A stretch of DNA of 64,000 nucleotides from Argonema galeatum A003/A1 (lineage in GTDB: Bacteria > Cyanobacteriota > Cyanobacteriia > Cyanobacteriales > Aerosakkonemataceae), in the NCBI RefSeq assembly GCF_023333595.1, contig NZ_JAIQZM010000026.1:34086-98085 (forward strand), in the 5' to 3' direction. Position numbers and translations under genes: made by a program. Positions 44,269 through 53,938 of the stretch are shown here, in pieces (the first letter of the stretch is position 1; the number at the start of each line of letters is the position of its first letter). The notes under the pieces are model-generated. The model had not been told where the DNA came from, ran no database searches, and saw nothing but the letters and a program-made list of their open reading frames with translations.

Positions 44269-46964
44269 AAGCACGTAGGAGATTAAGCACTTTCATTGCC
44301 TTAACGTTACTGACACTGTTATTTGTCACAGCAATTCTGTCCGGCTCTGCACAAGAGTTAACTGTTATACCAGTAAGTCAGCCTGGAACTGCTATTACTT
44401 TATTAGAAAAAGGCAAAAACGATTATCAGTCTGGTCGTTTTACTGCGGCAGTTGAGGACTTGCAAAAAGCAGCCAAAGAGTTTGAGGCTTTGGCAGATAT
44501 GGCAAACCAAGCTCAAAGTTTATACTATTTGTCTTGGGCTTATGAAGGTTTGGGAGATTATGTAGAGGCGGAAAAGGCGATCGCTCAAAGCATAACTATC
44601 TTAAAAAGGCTACCTAATCTCAAGATTTTGGCTCAAGCATTCGATACTCAAGCAAGTTTGCAATTGGCGCAAGGAAAAGCTCAAGCTGCTCTGGCAAGCT
44701 GGTCAATGGCAGAAAAGCTTTATTTTCAAACAAAAGATGAAATAGGGGTGCTAGGCAGTAAAATTAATCAGGCGCAAGCATTGGAAGAGGAGGGGCAATA
44801 CCGTCGTTCCTGCAATATATTATTACAAGCGCTTGAGATTGATGATTTAATGCGATCGCTTAACATTCAAGAATCAAATTGTCAAGGCTTAGATCGGGTC
44901 GCTCCAGATACTTTCGAGCGACTCGTGGAAAAGATGCAGCAGCGCTTTCATTTTCCGCTGCAAGCCATTGGTTTGCGCGGTTTAGGCGTGGCTTTAGGGA
45001 CGATCGGCAACTTACCTCGCTCCCAAAAAATTTTAGAGCAAAGTTTGGCGATTTTTCAACAGTTAAATTTGCCTGCACAAATAAGTGAAACGCTATTCAG
45101 TTTGGGCAATACTGCTAGAATGCTAGGCGAAATAGAAGTCGCTTTGGACTATTACCGAAAGGCTGTAGCGCTGAAAAGTAGAACTACAAATAAAGATTGG
45201 CTGGCTGTAACATTATCTGCCCAGATCAATCAAATGAGCTTATTGTTGGAAGTAAATGCGTTAGCAGATGCTCAGGTATTAATTCCGCAAATTTTAGCGA
45301 ATATAACTAATTTACCACCCAGTCGCGATAATATTTACGCACGGGTTTATTTGGCGCATAATCTGATCGATTTTGTTAATAAGCAAGAACTAATCCAAGA
45401 TTTTAATGCACGAGCAAGAAAAATCGCGGTGATCGATAATCAAGGAATTGCCCAACTTATAGCTGAAGCAGTACAACAGGCGAAAAGTCTGGGAGATAAA
45501 AAAGCAGAATCTCACGCTTTAGGAACGCTAGGTCAATTATACGAACAAACTCAACAGTGGTCAGAGGCGCAAACGGTAACGCAACAAGCCCTTGCGATCG
45601 CTCTGGACATTAATGCTGCTGAGATTACTTATCAATGGGAATGGCAAATAGCACGACTTCTCAGAGAACAAGGGGATATCGAAGGGGCGATCGCTTATAA
45701 TAAACAAGCTTACAATACACTGCAATCTCTTCGCAGCGATTTAGTTGCCACCAACGAGAACGTGCAATTTTATTTTCAGGAGCAAATCGAACCAATTTAC
45801 CGCAATCTCGTCAGCCTTTTGTTGCTATACCCGGATAATCAAGATAACCTCAAACAAGCGAGAAATGTGATAGAATCGCTTCAGCTAGCAGAGTTAGAAA
45901 ACTTCTTTCGCATCCCTTGTTTAAATCCTAAAACAGAGCAAATTGAAAAAGTTATAAAAGAGGGCGATCGCACTGCTGCGGTCATTTATCCCATTATTCT
46001 AGCAGACCGTTTAGCAACAATTCTCTCCCTTCCCGGACAACCCTTAAGTACATACAGTACCGCACTACCTCAAGCTGAAGTTGAACAAACAATCAGCGAA
46101 TTGCGACAGACAATGAGTCCGGCTATATCAAACCAAAAGCGCCTGCGTCTTTCCCAACAAGTTTATGACTGGCTAATTCGACCTGTAGAAGTGCAATTAG
46201 CTAAAAATAAGCTCGAAACTTTAGTATTCGTGCTAGATGGTGTGTTTCGCAACGTCCCTATGGCAGCACTTCACGATGGCGATCGCTATCTGATTGAAAA
46301 ATACAGCGTCGCGCTAACGGCTGGTTTGCAGTTATTAGAACCGCGATCGCTACCACAAATTAAACTCCAATCTTTAATCGGAGGTTTAACTGAAGCTCGA
46401 AGTGGTTTTGCCGCTTTACCTGCTGTAAAAGATGAAGTAAAACAAATTAGCGAGACAGTTTATTCTCAAGTTATTCTTGATGAAAAATTTACTCGTCAAG
46501 CTTTAGAAAAGCAAATTGAAACCCATTCTTATCCTGTCGTTCACCTGGCTACCCACGGTCAGTTTAGTTCCAAACCGGAAAATACTTTTGTGTTAACTTG
46601 GGACGGTCGGATTGATGTCTACACTTTATCTCAATTACTCAAAATCAGTGAACAAAACAGCCAAAAACCTATTGAACTACTCGTTCTCAGCGCTTGTCAA
46701 ACTGCTTCTGGAGACAAAAAAGCAGCTTTAGGATTGGCAGGATTAGCTGTGCGTTCTGGAGTTCGCAGTACGGTGGCAACGCTGTGGAGTGTCAACGATC
46801 GATCTACAACCAAGCTAATGGTAGAATTTTACAAAAATCTGATTCAAGGGGGTAAAAACAAAGCTGAAGCACTTCGTCAAGCTCAATTATTACTGCTTAA
46901 GCAAGAAAAATACAATCATCCCTATTATTGGGCACCTTTTATATTGCTCGGTAATTGGCTGTGA
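44256..46964 (+). CDS. CHAT-domain protease-like protein with TPR repeats
   Basis: 902 residues from the ATG at 44256, which overlaps the adhesin stop by 13 bp; the frame is open further upstream, but a signal sequence (LSTFIALTLLTLLFVTAILS) begins right after this ATG. Residues 60-560 are TPR repeats (YQSGRFTAAVEDLQKAAKEF and similar). The C-terminal CHAT domain has the caspase-like dyad His (VVHLATHGQF) and Cys (LVLSACQTASG). Cyanobacterial CHAT-TPR proteins often sit with TPS adhesins, DUF928 and CHASE2 genes, as here. Predicted cysteine peptidase, exported or membrane-anchored. Confidence 0.9.
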   Translation: MPTIKARRRLSTFIALTLLTLLFVTAILSGSAQELTVIPVSQPGTAITLLEKGKNDYQSGRFTAAVEDLQKAAKEFEALADMANQAQSLYYLSWAYEGLGDYVEAEKAIAQSITILKRLPNLKILAQAFDTQASLQLAQGKAQAALASWSMAEKLYFQTKDEIGVLGSKINQAQALEEEGQYRRSCNILLQALEIDDLMRSLNIQESNCQGLDRVAPDTFERLVEKMQQRFHFPLQAIGLRGLGVALGTIGNLPRSQKILEQSLAIFQQLNLPAQISETLFSLGNTARMLGEIEVALDYYRKAVALKSRTTNKDWLAVTLSAQINQMSLLLEVNALADAQVLIPQILANITNLPPSRDNIYARVYLAHNLIDFVNKQELIQDFNARARKIAVIDNQGIAQLIAEAVQQAKSLGDKKAESHALGTLGQLYEQTQQWSEAQTVTQQALAIALDINAAEITYQWEWQIARLLREQGDIEGAIAYNKQAYNTLQSLRSDLVATNENVQFYFQEQIEPIYRNLVSLLLLYPDNQDNLKQARNVIESLQLAELENFFRIPCLNPKTEQIEKVIKEGDRTAAVIYPIILADRLATILSLPGQPLSTYSTALPQAEVEQTISELRQTMSPAISNQKRLRLSQQVYDWLIRPVEVQLAKNKLETLVFVLDGVFRNVPMAALHDGDRYLIEKYSVALTAGLQLLEPRSLPQIKLQSLIGGLTEARSGFAALPAVKDEVKQISETVYSQVILDEKFTRQALEKQIETHSYPVVHLATHGQFSSKPENTFVLTWDGRIDVYTLSQLLKISEQNSQKPIELLVLSACQTASGDKKAALGLAGLAVRSGVRSTVATLWSVNDRSTTKLMVEFYKNLIQGGKNKAEALRQAQLLLLKQEKYNHPYYWAPFILLGNWL

Positions 46965-47054
46965 GGGCGATCGCTTATGGCTCAGTTAAACTGCCAGGTC
47001 GTTTATTTTTCAGGCTTTGGCGAAATGTTGGTTTACCACAAAGGAGTTTGAACC

Positions 47055-47591
47055 ATGATCGTAAAAAAAATCTGCTTGTATTTGATTTTATTTGCTATGT
47101 TTATAGGATTGCAAATGATAGTAGCACCTCCCGTAATGGCGCAGAGTGAATTATTTATAAATACCAACTCTAATACAATTTTTAAACCGCCTAAAGATGG
47201 CACTCCAGATGACACAGCAGGAGCAGGATCTCGTAACGGAGGACGTTGTGCAGAAGATGAATTGGTCGAGGGTTTATCTGGTTTCAAAGTTCTCATACCA
47301 AGCTATAGTCAATCCATTTCAGAACGCCCAGTTTTTTCGGTTTACATTCCTAAAACTGTAGCTAAAAAAATCTTTTTTAGCTTGAGAGATGCCAATGAAA
47401 GTTACTATTACCAGACAATTCTGTCAGTGCCTATAAGTCCTGGTGAATTTACTTTTGAATTACCAGAAGATGCCCCAAGAATGGAAAGTAATAAGGAATA
47501 TACGTGGTTTTTGGGCTTAGTTTGCGAACAAAATTTCGATCCTAACGATCCGATGTTACAAGGAGTGATTCGGGTAATGGAAAGGAAGTAG
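47055..47591 (+). CDS. DUF928 secreted protein
   Basis: 178 residues with a signal peptide (about 1-29, ending VMAQ). The core fits DUF928: a Gly-rich start with one Cys (GSRNGGRCA), RPVFSVYIP, SVPISPGEFTFELP and a Cys in the WFLGLVCEQNFD motif. A cyanobacterial family usually found near CHAT and CHASE2 genes; function unknown. Confidence 0.85.
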   Translation: MIVKKICLYLILFAMFIGLQMIVAPPVMAQSELFINTNSNTIFKPPKDGTPDDTAGAGSRNGGRCAEDELVEGLSGFKVLIPSYSQSISERPVFSVYIPKTVAKKIFFSLRDANESYYYQTILSVPISPGEFTFELPEDAPRMESNKEYTWFLGLVCEQNFDPNDPMLQGVIRVMERK

Positions 47592-47624
47592 ATAAGTAGG
47601 TGGGCGTAAATAAACTGAACTCCC

Positions 47625-47657
47625 AGAAACCCGGTTTCTCCAAGAAACCGGGTTTCT
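47625..47657. repeat. GAAACCCGGTTTC palindrome, first of two close copies
   Basis: Perfect arms AGAAACCCGGTTTCT and AGAAACCGGGTTTCT with a CCA loop, 34 bp after the DUF928 stop. An identical copy is at 47772-47804. Confidence 0.8.
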
Positions 47658-47678
47658 AATCCTGGCAGGAAGAAGCTT

Positions 47679-47747
47679 TGTAGGTTGGGTTGAGGCACGA
47701 AACTAGGGCAAATGCGTTGGGTTTCGCTTCACTCAACCCAACCTACA
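47679..47747. repeat. TGTAGGTTGGGTTGAG inverted-repeat element, second copy
   Basis: Same terminal arms as 741-817, with a different, shorter centre. It lies between the two GAAACCCGGTTTC palindromes, so three dispersed elements stack in 180 bp. Confidence 0.8.
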
Positions 47748-47771
47748 AAGAAATGGCGAAGGTATTGTCCA

Positions 47772-47804
47772 AGAAACCCGGTTTCTCCAAGAAACCGGGT
47801 TTCT
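47772..47804. repeat. GAAACCCGGTTTC palindrome, second close copy
   Basis: Matches 47625-47657 base for base over 33 bp. It lies between convergent genes and may help terminate both. Confidence 0.8.
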
Positions 47805-47881
47805 AATCGTGGCAGTTTTACGTTTAATTATGCCCACATACTTATAGCAAAGTGCGGACTATTACCCATTTGACTTGAGTT

Positions 47882-50572
47882 TTAGCGTAAATTTCGATCG
47901 ATCGTCCACTTTTGGATAAAAGCTTGATTGCGATCGCTTTCTGATTGCTTGAGATATTCAATCGCAATACGCCCCGCAGTGGGATAAGTAGCGCATTCTT
48001 CTAAAAGTAAATCCAGAATTCGTCGGAGTTGAAGCTGTTCTAATCGTTTGTTGATGACGATCGCAAAAGCGATCGCAGCTGCGACCAAACCCAGCATTGG
48101 CCCAACAACGGGTAACCACCACCCCCGCAAAAAAGCCAGGTAAGCAACCAATAATAACCCCGAACCAGCTAAAAAGATACCGGACGCGATTTGCAAAGGC
48201 TTCAACCTCCAGCTTAACAATGCGCCGATAGCTGACCAAACCAAAATCCACAGCCACTCTTGCGGTTTAGTCCAAACCCGGATCGAAGGTCGCCCATCTA
48301 AAGCAGCACTCAAAATATGGCTGATCAAATTAGCATGAATCGCCACTCCCGATGTACGCTTAGGCGTGCGGAACAAACTGCTGCTGTAGGGCGTATAAAA
48401 AAGGTCATTGAGGCTTTCAGCAGTTGTACCGATGATAATAATCCGATTTTTCATCAAATCTGGCGGAATCCGATTCTTCAGCACATCGGCGAAAGATATT
48501 GTCTGGAAATTATCTAAGGAACCGCGAAAATTCAGCAAGATTTGATACCCACCAGAATTAGCCCGGACATAGCCGCCTTCATTCCCATGAAAAGGTACTA
48601 AGATAGCTCGACCTAACTGCAACCGATAGTCGTTTAACTGTTTTGCAGTTACCCCTTCGGCTTTTAGATATATTAAGGCAAGTTGCAATCCTAAACTCAA
48701 ATGAATTTGCTTTTGGTGTTCAACCGACATCAACCCGCGACGGATTCTGCCATCCGCATCCAACACCACATCAGCAAAGCCAACTTGTTCCAACTGACTT
48801 AAGATTGGCGGTGGAGGAATCCTATTGCCAACGATTTTTTCAATCCCAATCAGATTAGGAGTGGACTCAAACAGTTGTTTTAATGCCTGATGACCGGGTT
48901 CTACGGGCAAATCTCGATACAGATCTAGACCGATCGCTCTGGGATTGCGAGCTTTTATATTTTTAATTGCCTGAGTTAAAATTGTATCGGGCATAGGCCA
49001 CTGTCCAATTTGAGTAATATCGGTTTCATCAACAGTGACAATAACTATACGCGGATCGGGAGATTCTAAAGGACGAAAGCGAAAAAACTGGTCTAAAACA
49101 TCCCATTCAATTCCCTGCAATAATCCCATCAAACGTAACAAAACAATCGAACTAGCAACGCATATAGCAGTTACGCCAGTCCAACCAGGCCAAATTCTGT
49201 GCTTGAGGTGTTCTTTCTTTACTTTCCGTCTAGCTGATGAAAGGATTTGATTAGCTTGTTCAAGACATTCTAGGGCATTTTGAGTTTCCTGCTTGCTCAA
49301 GTCTTGACTGGCAGCTAAATATTGATAATCCAAGTCACTCAAACTTTTACCCAACGCCCAAGCGAGGGCATCTTTTAGAGCTTGTCCGCGCAACAGACGC
49401 GAGCTGTCAGTCTGTTTTGATGCTACCCAAGCATCCAATGTCTGAGAATAAGGACGCAAAGAAGTTAATTGTTTTTCTACCCACTTGATGTTAAAAATTT
49501 GTTCGTAGATAGGATTTTTTACCTTGAACAATCCCTTCTCCCTGACAACCAAACCACTGAGTAGCAATTCAATTTGTTCTCGACTATCATCTGTTTTAAC
49601 TTCAACACCTTGTAAGATTTGCTGGTATATGCCCAGCATTCTTCCGGCGCGTTTTCCATTGCGTTCGATGCGATCGCGAATTGTCCGCAGATGTTCCGGT
49701 TCATCTTGGGATTCCCAGCGCTCGATGATGCTTGACCTGACTATGCTTTCCACCCAGTATGCCTCTGTTCCCGGCGGAATGGTCAGCATTCCACTCATGG
49801 TATTTTGGCTTGAAAGCGCGATCGACTTACAAAGCTTCTGAGTGAGAAATGGCTGTCCTCCCGTCCAAACTAAAACTTCTTTTAAAATTGCCTGTGCGTT
49901 CCCTTGTTTGATTTTTAATCCCTCAGCTAGTCGCGCAGCTTCGGGCAAATCAAAACCAGTTAATTGGATGGCTCTACCAATATTAAATGGCGTGCGATTT
50001 TGGTCTTGAATTAAATCGGATGGCGTGCCCACTCCGAAAATAGCAAAAGTAATGCGGTTGTAAGCGGGGTTAATTGCTCTTTGGTTATAACAAAACCGAA
50101 TCAGAGCAAAGAAGTCATCTACAGAAAAATTTAGGCTGAGAATGCTATCAATTTCATCAAGAAAAATAAAGACTCGATCGTTGGGAAAATGAACTAGCAG
50201 TAATTCTTCAATAAATAAACTCAGGATTTGGAGTAAGGAAATATCTTCTTGTTCGCGCCACCAAGCTTTAAAATTAAGTTTTTTTGATAAATTCAAGCCT
50301 GACCATAAATCGGCAATAATTCCCTTATACCATTGCAGTGGGGTGATATTTTCACCACCAACAACGGTCATGTCGATAACGGTACACTTAAATCCTTCCT
50401 GTTGGAGACGCTCCTTGGTTCTGACCAGCAGTGAAGATTTGCCCATTTGCCGAGAGTTAAGGACGTAGCAAAATTCACCCTGCTTTAAAGCTTCATAAAG
50501 CTCGGAATCAGCTCGCCGTTCCACATAACTGGGCGCATTTTTTGTGAGAGTACCACCAATTTGGTATTGCAT
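47882..50572 (-). CDS. AAA-like ATPase fused to CHASE2 membrane sensor
   Basis: 896 residues. Residues 1-400 are an AAA_35-type domain: start YQIGGTLTKNAPSYVERRAD, P-loop-like NSRQMGKSS (39-47), Walker B VFIFLDEID near 130. Residues about 480-780 form a CHASE2 extracytoplasmic sensor (RFRPLESPDPRIVIVTVDET; DVLKNRIPPDLMKNRIIIIG) preceded by one membrane helix and followed by three (about 790-860). No kinase or cyclase output follows, so the N-terminal ATPase is probably the output or partner module. Such proteins accompany DUF928 and CHAT genes in cyanobacteria. Confidence 0.87.
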   Translation of the reverse strand: MQYQIGGTLTKNAPSYVERRADSELYEALKQGEFCYVLNSRQMGKSSLLVRTKERLQQEGFKCTVIDMTVVGGENITPLQWYKGIIADLWSGLNLSKKLNFKAWWREQEDISLLQILSLFIEELLLVHFPNDRVFIFLDEIDSILSLNFSVDDFFALIRFCYNQRAINPAYNRITFAIFGVGTPSDLIQDQNRTPFNIGRAIQLTGFDLPEAARLAEGLKIKQGNAQAILKEVLVWTGGQPFLTQKLCKSIALSSQNTMSGMLTIPPGTEAYWVESIVRSSIIERWESQDEPEHLRTIRDRIERNGKRAGRMLGIYQQILQGVEVKTDDSREQIELLLSGLVVREKGLFKVKNPIYEQIFNIKWVEKQLTSLRPYSQTLDAWVASKQTDSSRLLRGQALKDALAWALGKSLSDLDYQYLAASQDLSKQETQNALECLEQANQILSSARRKVKKEHLKHRIWPGWTGVTAICVASSIVLLRLMGLLQGIEWDVLDQFFRFRPLESPDPRIVIVTVDETDITQIGQWPMPDTILTQAIKNIKARNPRAIGLDLYRDLPVEPGHQALKQLFESTPNLIGIEKIVGNRIPPPPILSQLEQVGFADVVLDADGRIRRGLMSVEHQKQIHLSLGLQLALIYLKAEGVTAKQLNDYRLQLGRAILVPFHGNEGGYVRANSGGYQILLNFRGSLDNFQTISFADVLKNRIPPDLMKNRIIIIGTTAESLNDLFYTPYSSSLFRTPKRTSGVAIHANLISHILSAALDGRPSIRVWTKPQEWLWILVWSAIGALLSWRLKPLQIASGIFLAGSGLLLVAYLAFLRGWWLPVVGPMLGLVAAAIAFAIVINKRLEQLQLRRILDLLLEECATYPTAGRIAIEYLKQSESDRNQAFIQKWTIDRNLR

Positions 50573-50981
50573 TTATCGGTTATCTGTTACCAGTTTTGAG
50601 AATTTGTTGTTGATTAGTCAATGTTTACCGTTAGTCAGTCAGAAACAAAGGGTAACGCGATCGCGTTCGGCTCTTTCGGAGTTGTTATGCTTTTGTTCAA
50701 ACAAATAACATTTTTATTCCTCTGCTCCTCTGCTCCTCTGCTCAAATAGCATAGTAAATATGGAAGATCCGGCGTTACGCTCTCAACCCCCAAACTAATT
50801 GTGGCAAATTTAGCAACAAGACTGTTTATCTTGGCTATCATACTTACAGTCCCCTTATTCCGGTGAGAGGTGAGGTGCAAGCGACCTCAAACACCGAAGA
50901 TATGCTATACATCCAGGTTTGTAACTTCTAGAATAAAATTTTTCGCCCGATGCCCGTACACCGAGACTACCTTTAACCAGA
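50573..50981. other. Gap without a convincing gene
   Basis: Contains a CTCCTCTG tandem repeat (about 50719-50745) and a GGTGAGAGGTGAGGT / GACCTCAAACACC weak inverted repeat. The minus-strand frame here has low-complexity content and no start signal. Probably promoter regions for the divergent AAA-CHASE2 and PHP genes. Confidence 0.55.
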
Positions 50982-51812
50982 ATGTTAGAACTTCACTGTC
51001 ACACTACTTACTCTGATGGCACCCTCACTCCAAGTGCCCTCGTCAAAAAAGCCGCCCAAGCGGGAGTGAAAGCCTTGGCAATTACCGACCACGATACCCT
51101 CTCAGGTTGGGATGAAGCAATAGCTGCTGCCTCTGTCTGCGGCCTAGAAATTGTCCCCGGTGTAGAGCTTAGCACCGTCCACAACGATCGCTCTCTGCAT
51201 ATTCTCGGTTTTTACCCAAATCGAGAACAACTGGCACCAGCCCTGTCAGAACGCCTGGAAGGACGGAAACGCCGCGCCGCCAAAATGCTTGCCAATTTAG
51301 CCGCATTGGGATATCCAATTAAATTGCCCGAAATGGGAGAAGGCATGGCACCCGGACGCCCTCATATTGCCACAGCACTGGTGCAAGCGGGTTATGCAAA
51401 AACATCTGCCGAAGCATTCGATCGCTGGTTGGGCGATGATGGCCCCGCTTACGTGCATTACGAAAAATTCTCGATCGTTGATGGCATCACATTATTACGC
51501 AATTGCGGTGCTGTCCCCGTGTGGGCCCATGCCTACCTGTTCCGAGGTGGTGCTGTGGAAGAAGTTCTCAAGGAATTGGTAGCCGCTGGTTTAATGGGAG
51601 TGGAAGTCTACCATCCCCATCACACCCCAACACAGCAAAAAACTCTCTTAGGTTTGTGCCACCAGTATGGTTTACTCGTAACTGGCGGTAGCGATTACCA
51701 CGGCCCCGCTAACTCCAAAAGCACAGAAAGCACAACTCTCAATCAGCTGCACGTACCCTTGGAATTGCTCGCTCCACTCAAAATAGCGGCTCAAAGTTTG
51801 CGAGTTGGCTAA
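50982..51812 (+). CDS. PHP-domain phosphoesterase (nucleoside 3',5'-bisphosphate/RNase AM-like)
   Basis: 276 residues. All PHP metal motifs are visible: ELHCHTTYSDG (residues 3-13), ITDHDTL (38-44), VPGVELS with the conserved Glu, GRPHIA, VWAHAYLFRGG and GGSDYHGP near the end. This matches the YciV/Trpp subfamily, which removes phosphate from nucleoside 3',5'-bisphosphates or 5' ends of short RNA. Cytosolic. Followed by a repeat element and a convergent gene. Confidence 0.9.
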   Translation: MLELHCHTTYSDGTLTPSALVKKAAQAGVKALAITDHDTLSGWDEAIAAASVCGLEIVPGVELSTVHNDRSLHILGFYPNREQLAPALSERLEGRKRRAAKMLANLAALGYPIKLPEMGEGMAPGRPHIATALVQAGYAKTSAEAFDRWLGDDGPAYVHYEKFSIVDGITLLRNCGAVPVWAHAYLFRGGAVEEVLKELVAAGLMGVEVYHPHHTPTQQKTLLGLCHQYGLLVTGGSDYHGPANSKSTESTTLNQLHVPLELLAPLKIAAQSLRVG

Positions 51813-51853
51813 TTTTTATCAGCAACAGGAGTTACGCAAAAACCCAGGTTTTG

Positions 51854-51920
51854 CCCCCCCGATCCCCCAAATCTGGGGGGAGAATAGTGCTTCTCTCCCA
51901 GATTTGGGGGGCTAGGGGGG
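51854..51920. repeat. CCCCCCAAATCTGGG inverted-repeat element
   Basis: Arms GATCCCCCAAATCTGGGGGG and CTCTCCCAGATTTGGGGG form a large hairpin. The last codons and stop of the convergent fusion gene (51912-51914) fall in this element. Confidence 0.8.
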
Positions 51921-53717
51921 CCCTTGTACTAACCCCATTACAGCAGCAGGAGAACCAGAGCCATCTTTGAGGCCAAGAACACCAATAAATAAGGTAATAC
52001 CTTTTGCTGGCAACTGCTCCAAATTAGTCAAATTTTCCAGCACAATCCTGGGTTTTTCTAATACCAAACGGTTAGTAGTAAAGGTTGTATCTTGACCGGA
52101 ATCTACGCCGTGAGTATCGATTCCCACACCAGCAATTTGACGTTCGTTTAGCAAGAACTCCGTCGCTTCACTTCCAAATCCCGGAAAATGCAGAACTCCT
52201 TCCATATCCGAGTTGAGAAACGCATTGCTATCAAACCATTTATCTTGCCAGCCTGTGTACAGCAGCACTACACTATTAGGTGGAATCTGACCGTGTTGTG
52301 CTTCCCAAACTTTAATATCGGCAATAGTTAGGACGTAATCGGGACGCTCGGCAACTTTGTCGCGAATATCGATTACCACAGCAGGTGCAATTAGCGATTC
52401 GGCAGGATATTTGTCAATTCCGACACCAGTAGCGTGAAAACTGTTGGGGGCGTTAATATGGGTTGCACTGTGTTCGCCAAGGGAAAAACGCCGCAGATAA
52501 TAACCATCTTTCTCTAGTGCGGCTACTGTTTCAAATTCTACAGGTGGATCTCCGGGCCATTGGGGTATATGAGGATCGATCGCATGACTTAGATGGATCG
52601 ATCGCGAGTAGGTAATGGTTTTTTCGCGATCGCTATTTTGAGGACGAGTTAACCTCTCAAGCGTGGCTTCCATTACTGCGGTAGTTTGACCGGAAACAGT
52701 AAACACCAGCGCTTCTCGGTAAACACGCTGTGCTGCGTGGTGCGCGTAATTAGCAGCACCGCTAGAAACAGTAACTGCTGCATGAGCTATTCGCACCGCC
52801 AAGTCGATCGACCAAGCTCGCAATTGCAGCTTTTCTGTTAGCGTAATAGCTGTATTTCCTTGAGCTTTTCTAATGGTAGTTCGACATTGAGCGAGTTCGC
52901 TATTCAGCAACGTCAATGCTTTATTTATAAACGAAAGCGACTTATTTATGGCGGCGGCTTCGATAATATCGATACCAGCACTAGCGCAACCGAGTACCAA
53001 ACCAGTCGCTCGCAAAACATTCTTTTTATCGTTTTCATGAATCCAACCAGCAGATTTAATAGAAACAACAAGTTCAACGGGTAAAAACCACTTGTTCAGG
53101 TTTGCCGTTACAGTATTGGTAGATGTCATTGCTGTCAGCTGCATCGGTTGACTAAAAGTAATCGCACCGTCTGAATTTCGATATGTTTCCACAAAAGGAA
53201 CCATCCCAAAAACAGCCCGACCATCCGGTAAAACGGCGGCGACAATAAAATCTTGAAATATACCCCATCCAGTTACCCAAGGAACTTCTCCATCTAATAC
53301 ATAACCTCCCTCTACAGGATTAGCTACAATTAGCGGTCGGCCCGATCGTCGCAGTTGCGAAAAGCCTACCCCCAGCAGCACTTGACCGTTGCTAGTGCGG
53401 GGGAGGTATTCTTGTTTGAGAGAGGCATTTTTACTCTCAAAAAGCATACCAGCAGCACTTTGGTGTTGAGTTTGCAAGAAAGCTAAAGCGCCGGAATATT
53501 TGGCTATCAGTTCCTGGAAAGACTGAAAAGTTTCTTCGCTGACACCTTTACCGCCCCATTCTTGAGGAATTCTCAGCGCAAGGACGCCTAATTCGCCCAA
53601 ACCTTTGAGTGCATTTTGGAGAGCTTTTGGATTGCTATCAATTTCAGCGGCTATGGTAGCGACTTTATCCCGCAGATAAGATTCAGCGATCGAGAGTAAG
53701 TTTGGCTGGTCTTCCAT
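51912..53717 (-). CDS. Acyl-CoA dehydrogenase-like / cyclase (kynurenine formamidase-like) fusion
   Basis: 601 residues. Residues 1-360 have an acyl-CoA dehydrogenase layout (helical N-domain, beta middle with GYVLDGEVPWVTGW, helical C-domain with LGCASAGIDI and QTTAVMEATLERL). Residues about 370-600 match the metal-dependent cyclase/kynurenine formamidase family: HLSHAIDPHIPQWPGDPP, SLGEHSATHINAPNSFHATG, GVGIDTHGVDSG. The usual HxGTHxDxP metal motif has Asn for Asp (THINAP), a notable change. The final GPP and stop come from a repeat element, so the native tail is lost. Possible role: oxidation then ring-opening or ring-closing of a CoA-type substrate; not known. Confidence 0.78.
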   Translation of the reverse strand: MEDQPNLLSIAESYLRDKVATIAAEIDSNPKALQNALKGLGELGVLALRIPQEWGGKGVSEETFQSFQELIAKYSGALAFLQTQHQSAAGMLFESKNASLKQEYLPRTSNGQVLLGVGFSQLRRSGRPLIVANPVEGGYVLDGEVPWVTGWGIFQDFIVAAVLPDGRAVFGMVPFVETYRNSDGAITFSQPMQLTAMTSTNTVTANLNKWFLPVELVVSIKSAGWIHENDKKNVLRATGLVLGCASAGIDIIEAAAINKSLSFINKALTLLNSELAQCRTTIRKAQGNTAITLTEKLQLRAWSIDLAVRIAHAAVTVSSGAANYAHHAAQRVYREALVFTVSGQTTAVMEATLERLTRPQNSDREKTITYSRSIHLSHAIDPHIPQWPGDPPVEFETVAALEKDGYYLRRFSLGEHSATHINAPNSFHATGVGIDKYPAESLIAPAVVIDIRDKVAERPDYVLTIADIKVWEAQHGQIPPNSVVLLYTGWQDKWFDSNAFLNSDMEGVLHFPGFGSEATEFLLNERQIAGVGIDTHGVDSGQDTTFTTNRLVLEKPRIVLENLTNLEQLPAKGITLFIGVLGLKDGSGSPAAVMGLVQGPP

Positions 53718-53938
53718 AATGATAAAATAACCCTGGATTTTATGTCCGAATGCGAAAGCCCCTACGATTACTAAATCGGCGTTCTAGGCATTGTTTCAAA
53801 TTGTTAATTTTTTTCTATGTTACTTCTAAAAGCCGACGCCACACACTAATCTTAATGTATGCCGATCCTAATATAACAAGAAATGAACGCCTTTCTTAGC
53901 AAGATTATATTGTTTTTTAGAGTAAATATAGAAACATT

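Noticed and set aside
50635..50880. 81-codon minus-strand frame in the AAA-CHASE2/PHP gap
   Set aside because: Runs through a CTCCTCTG tandem repeat; no protein-like pattern.
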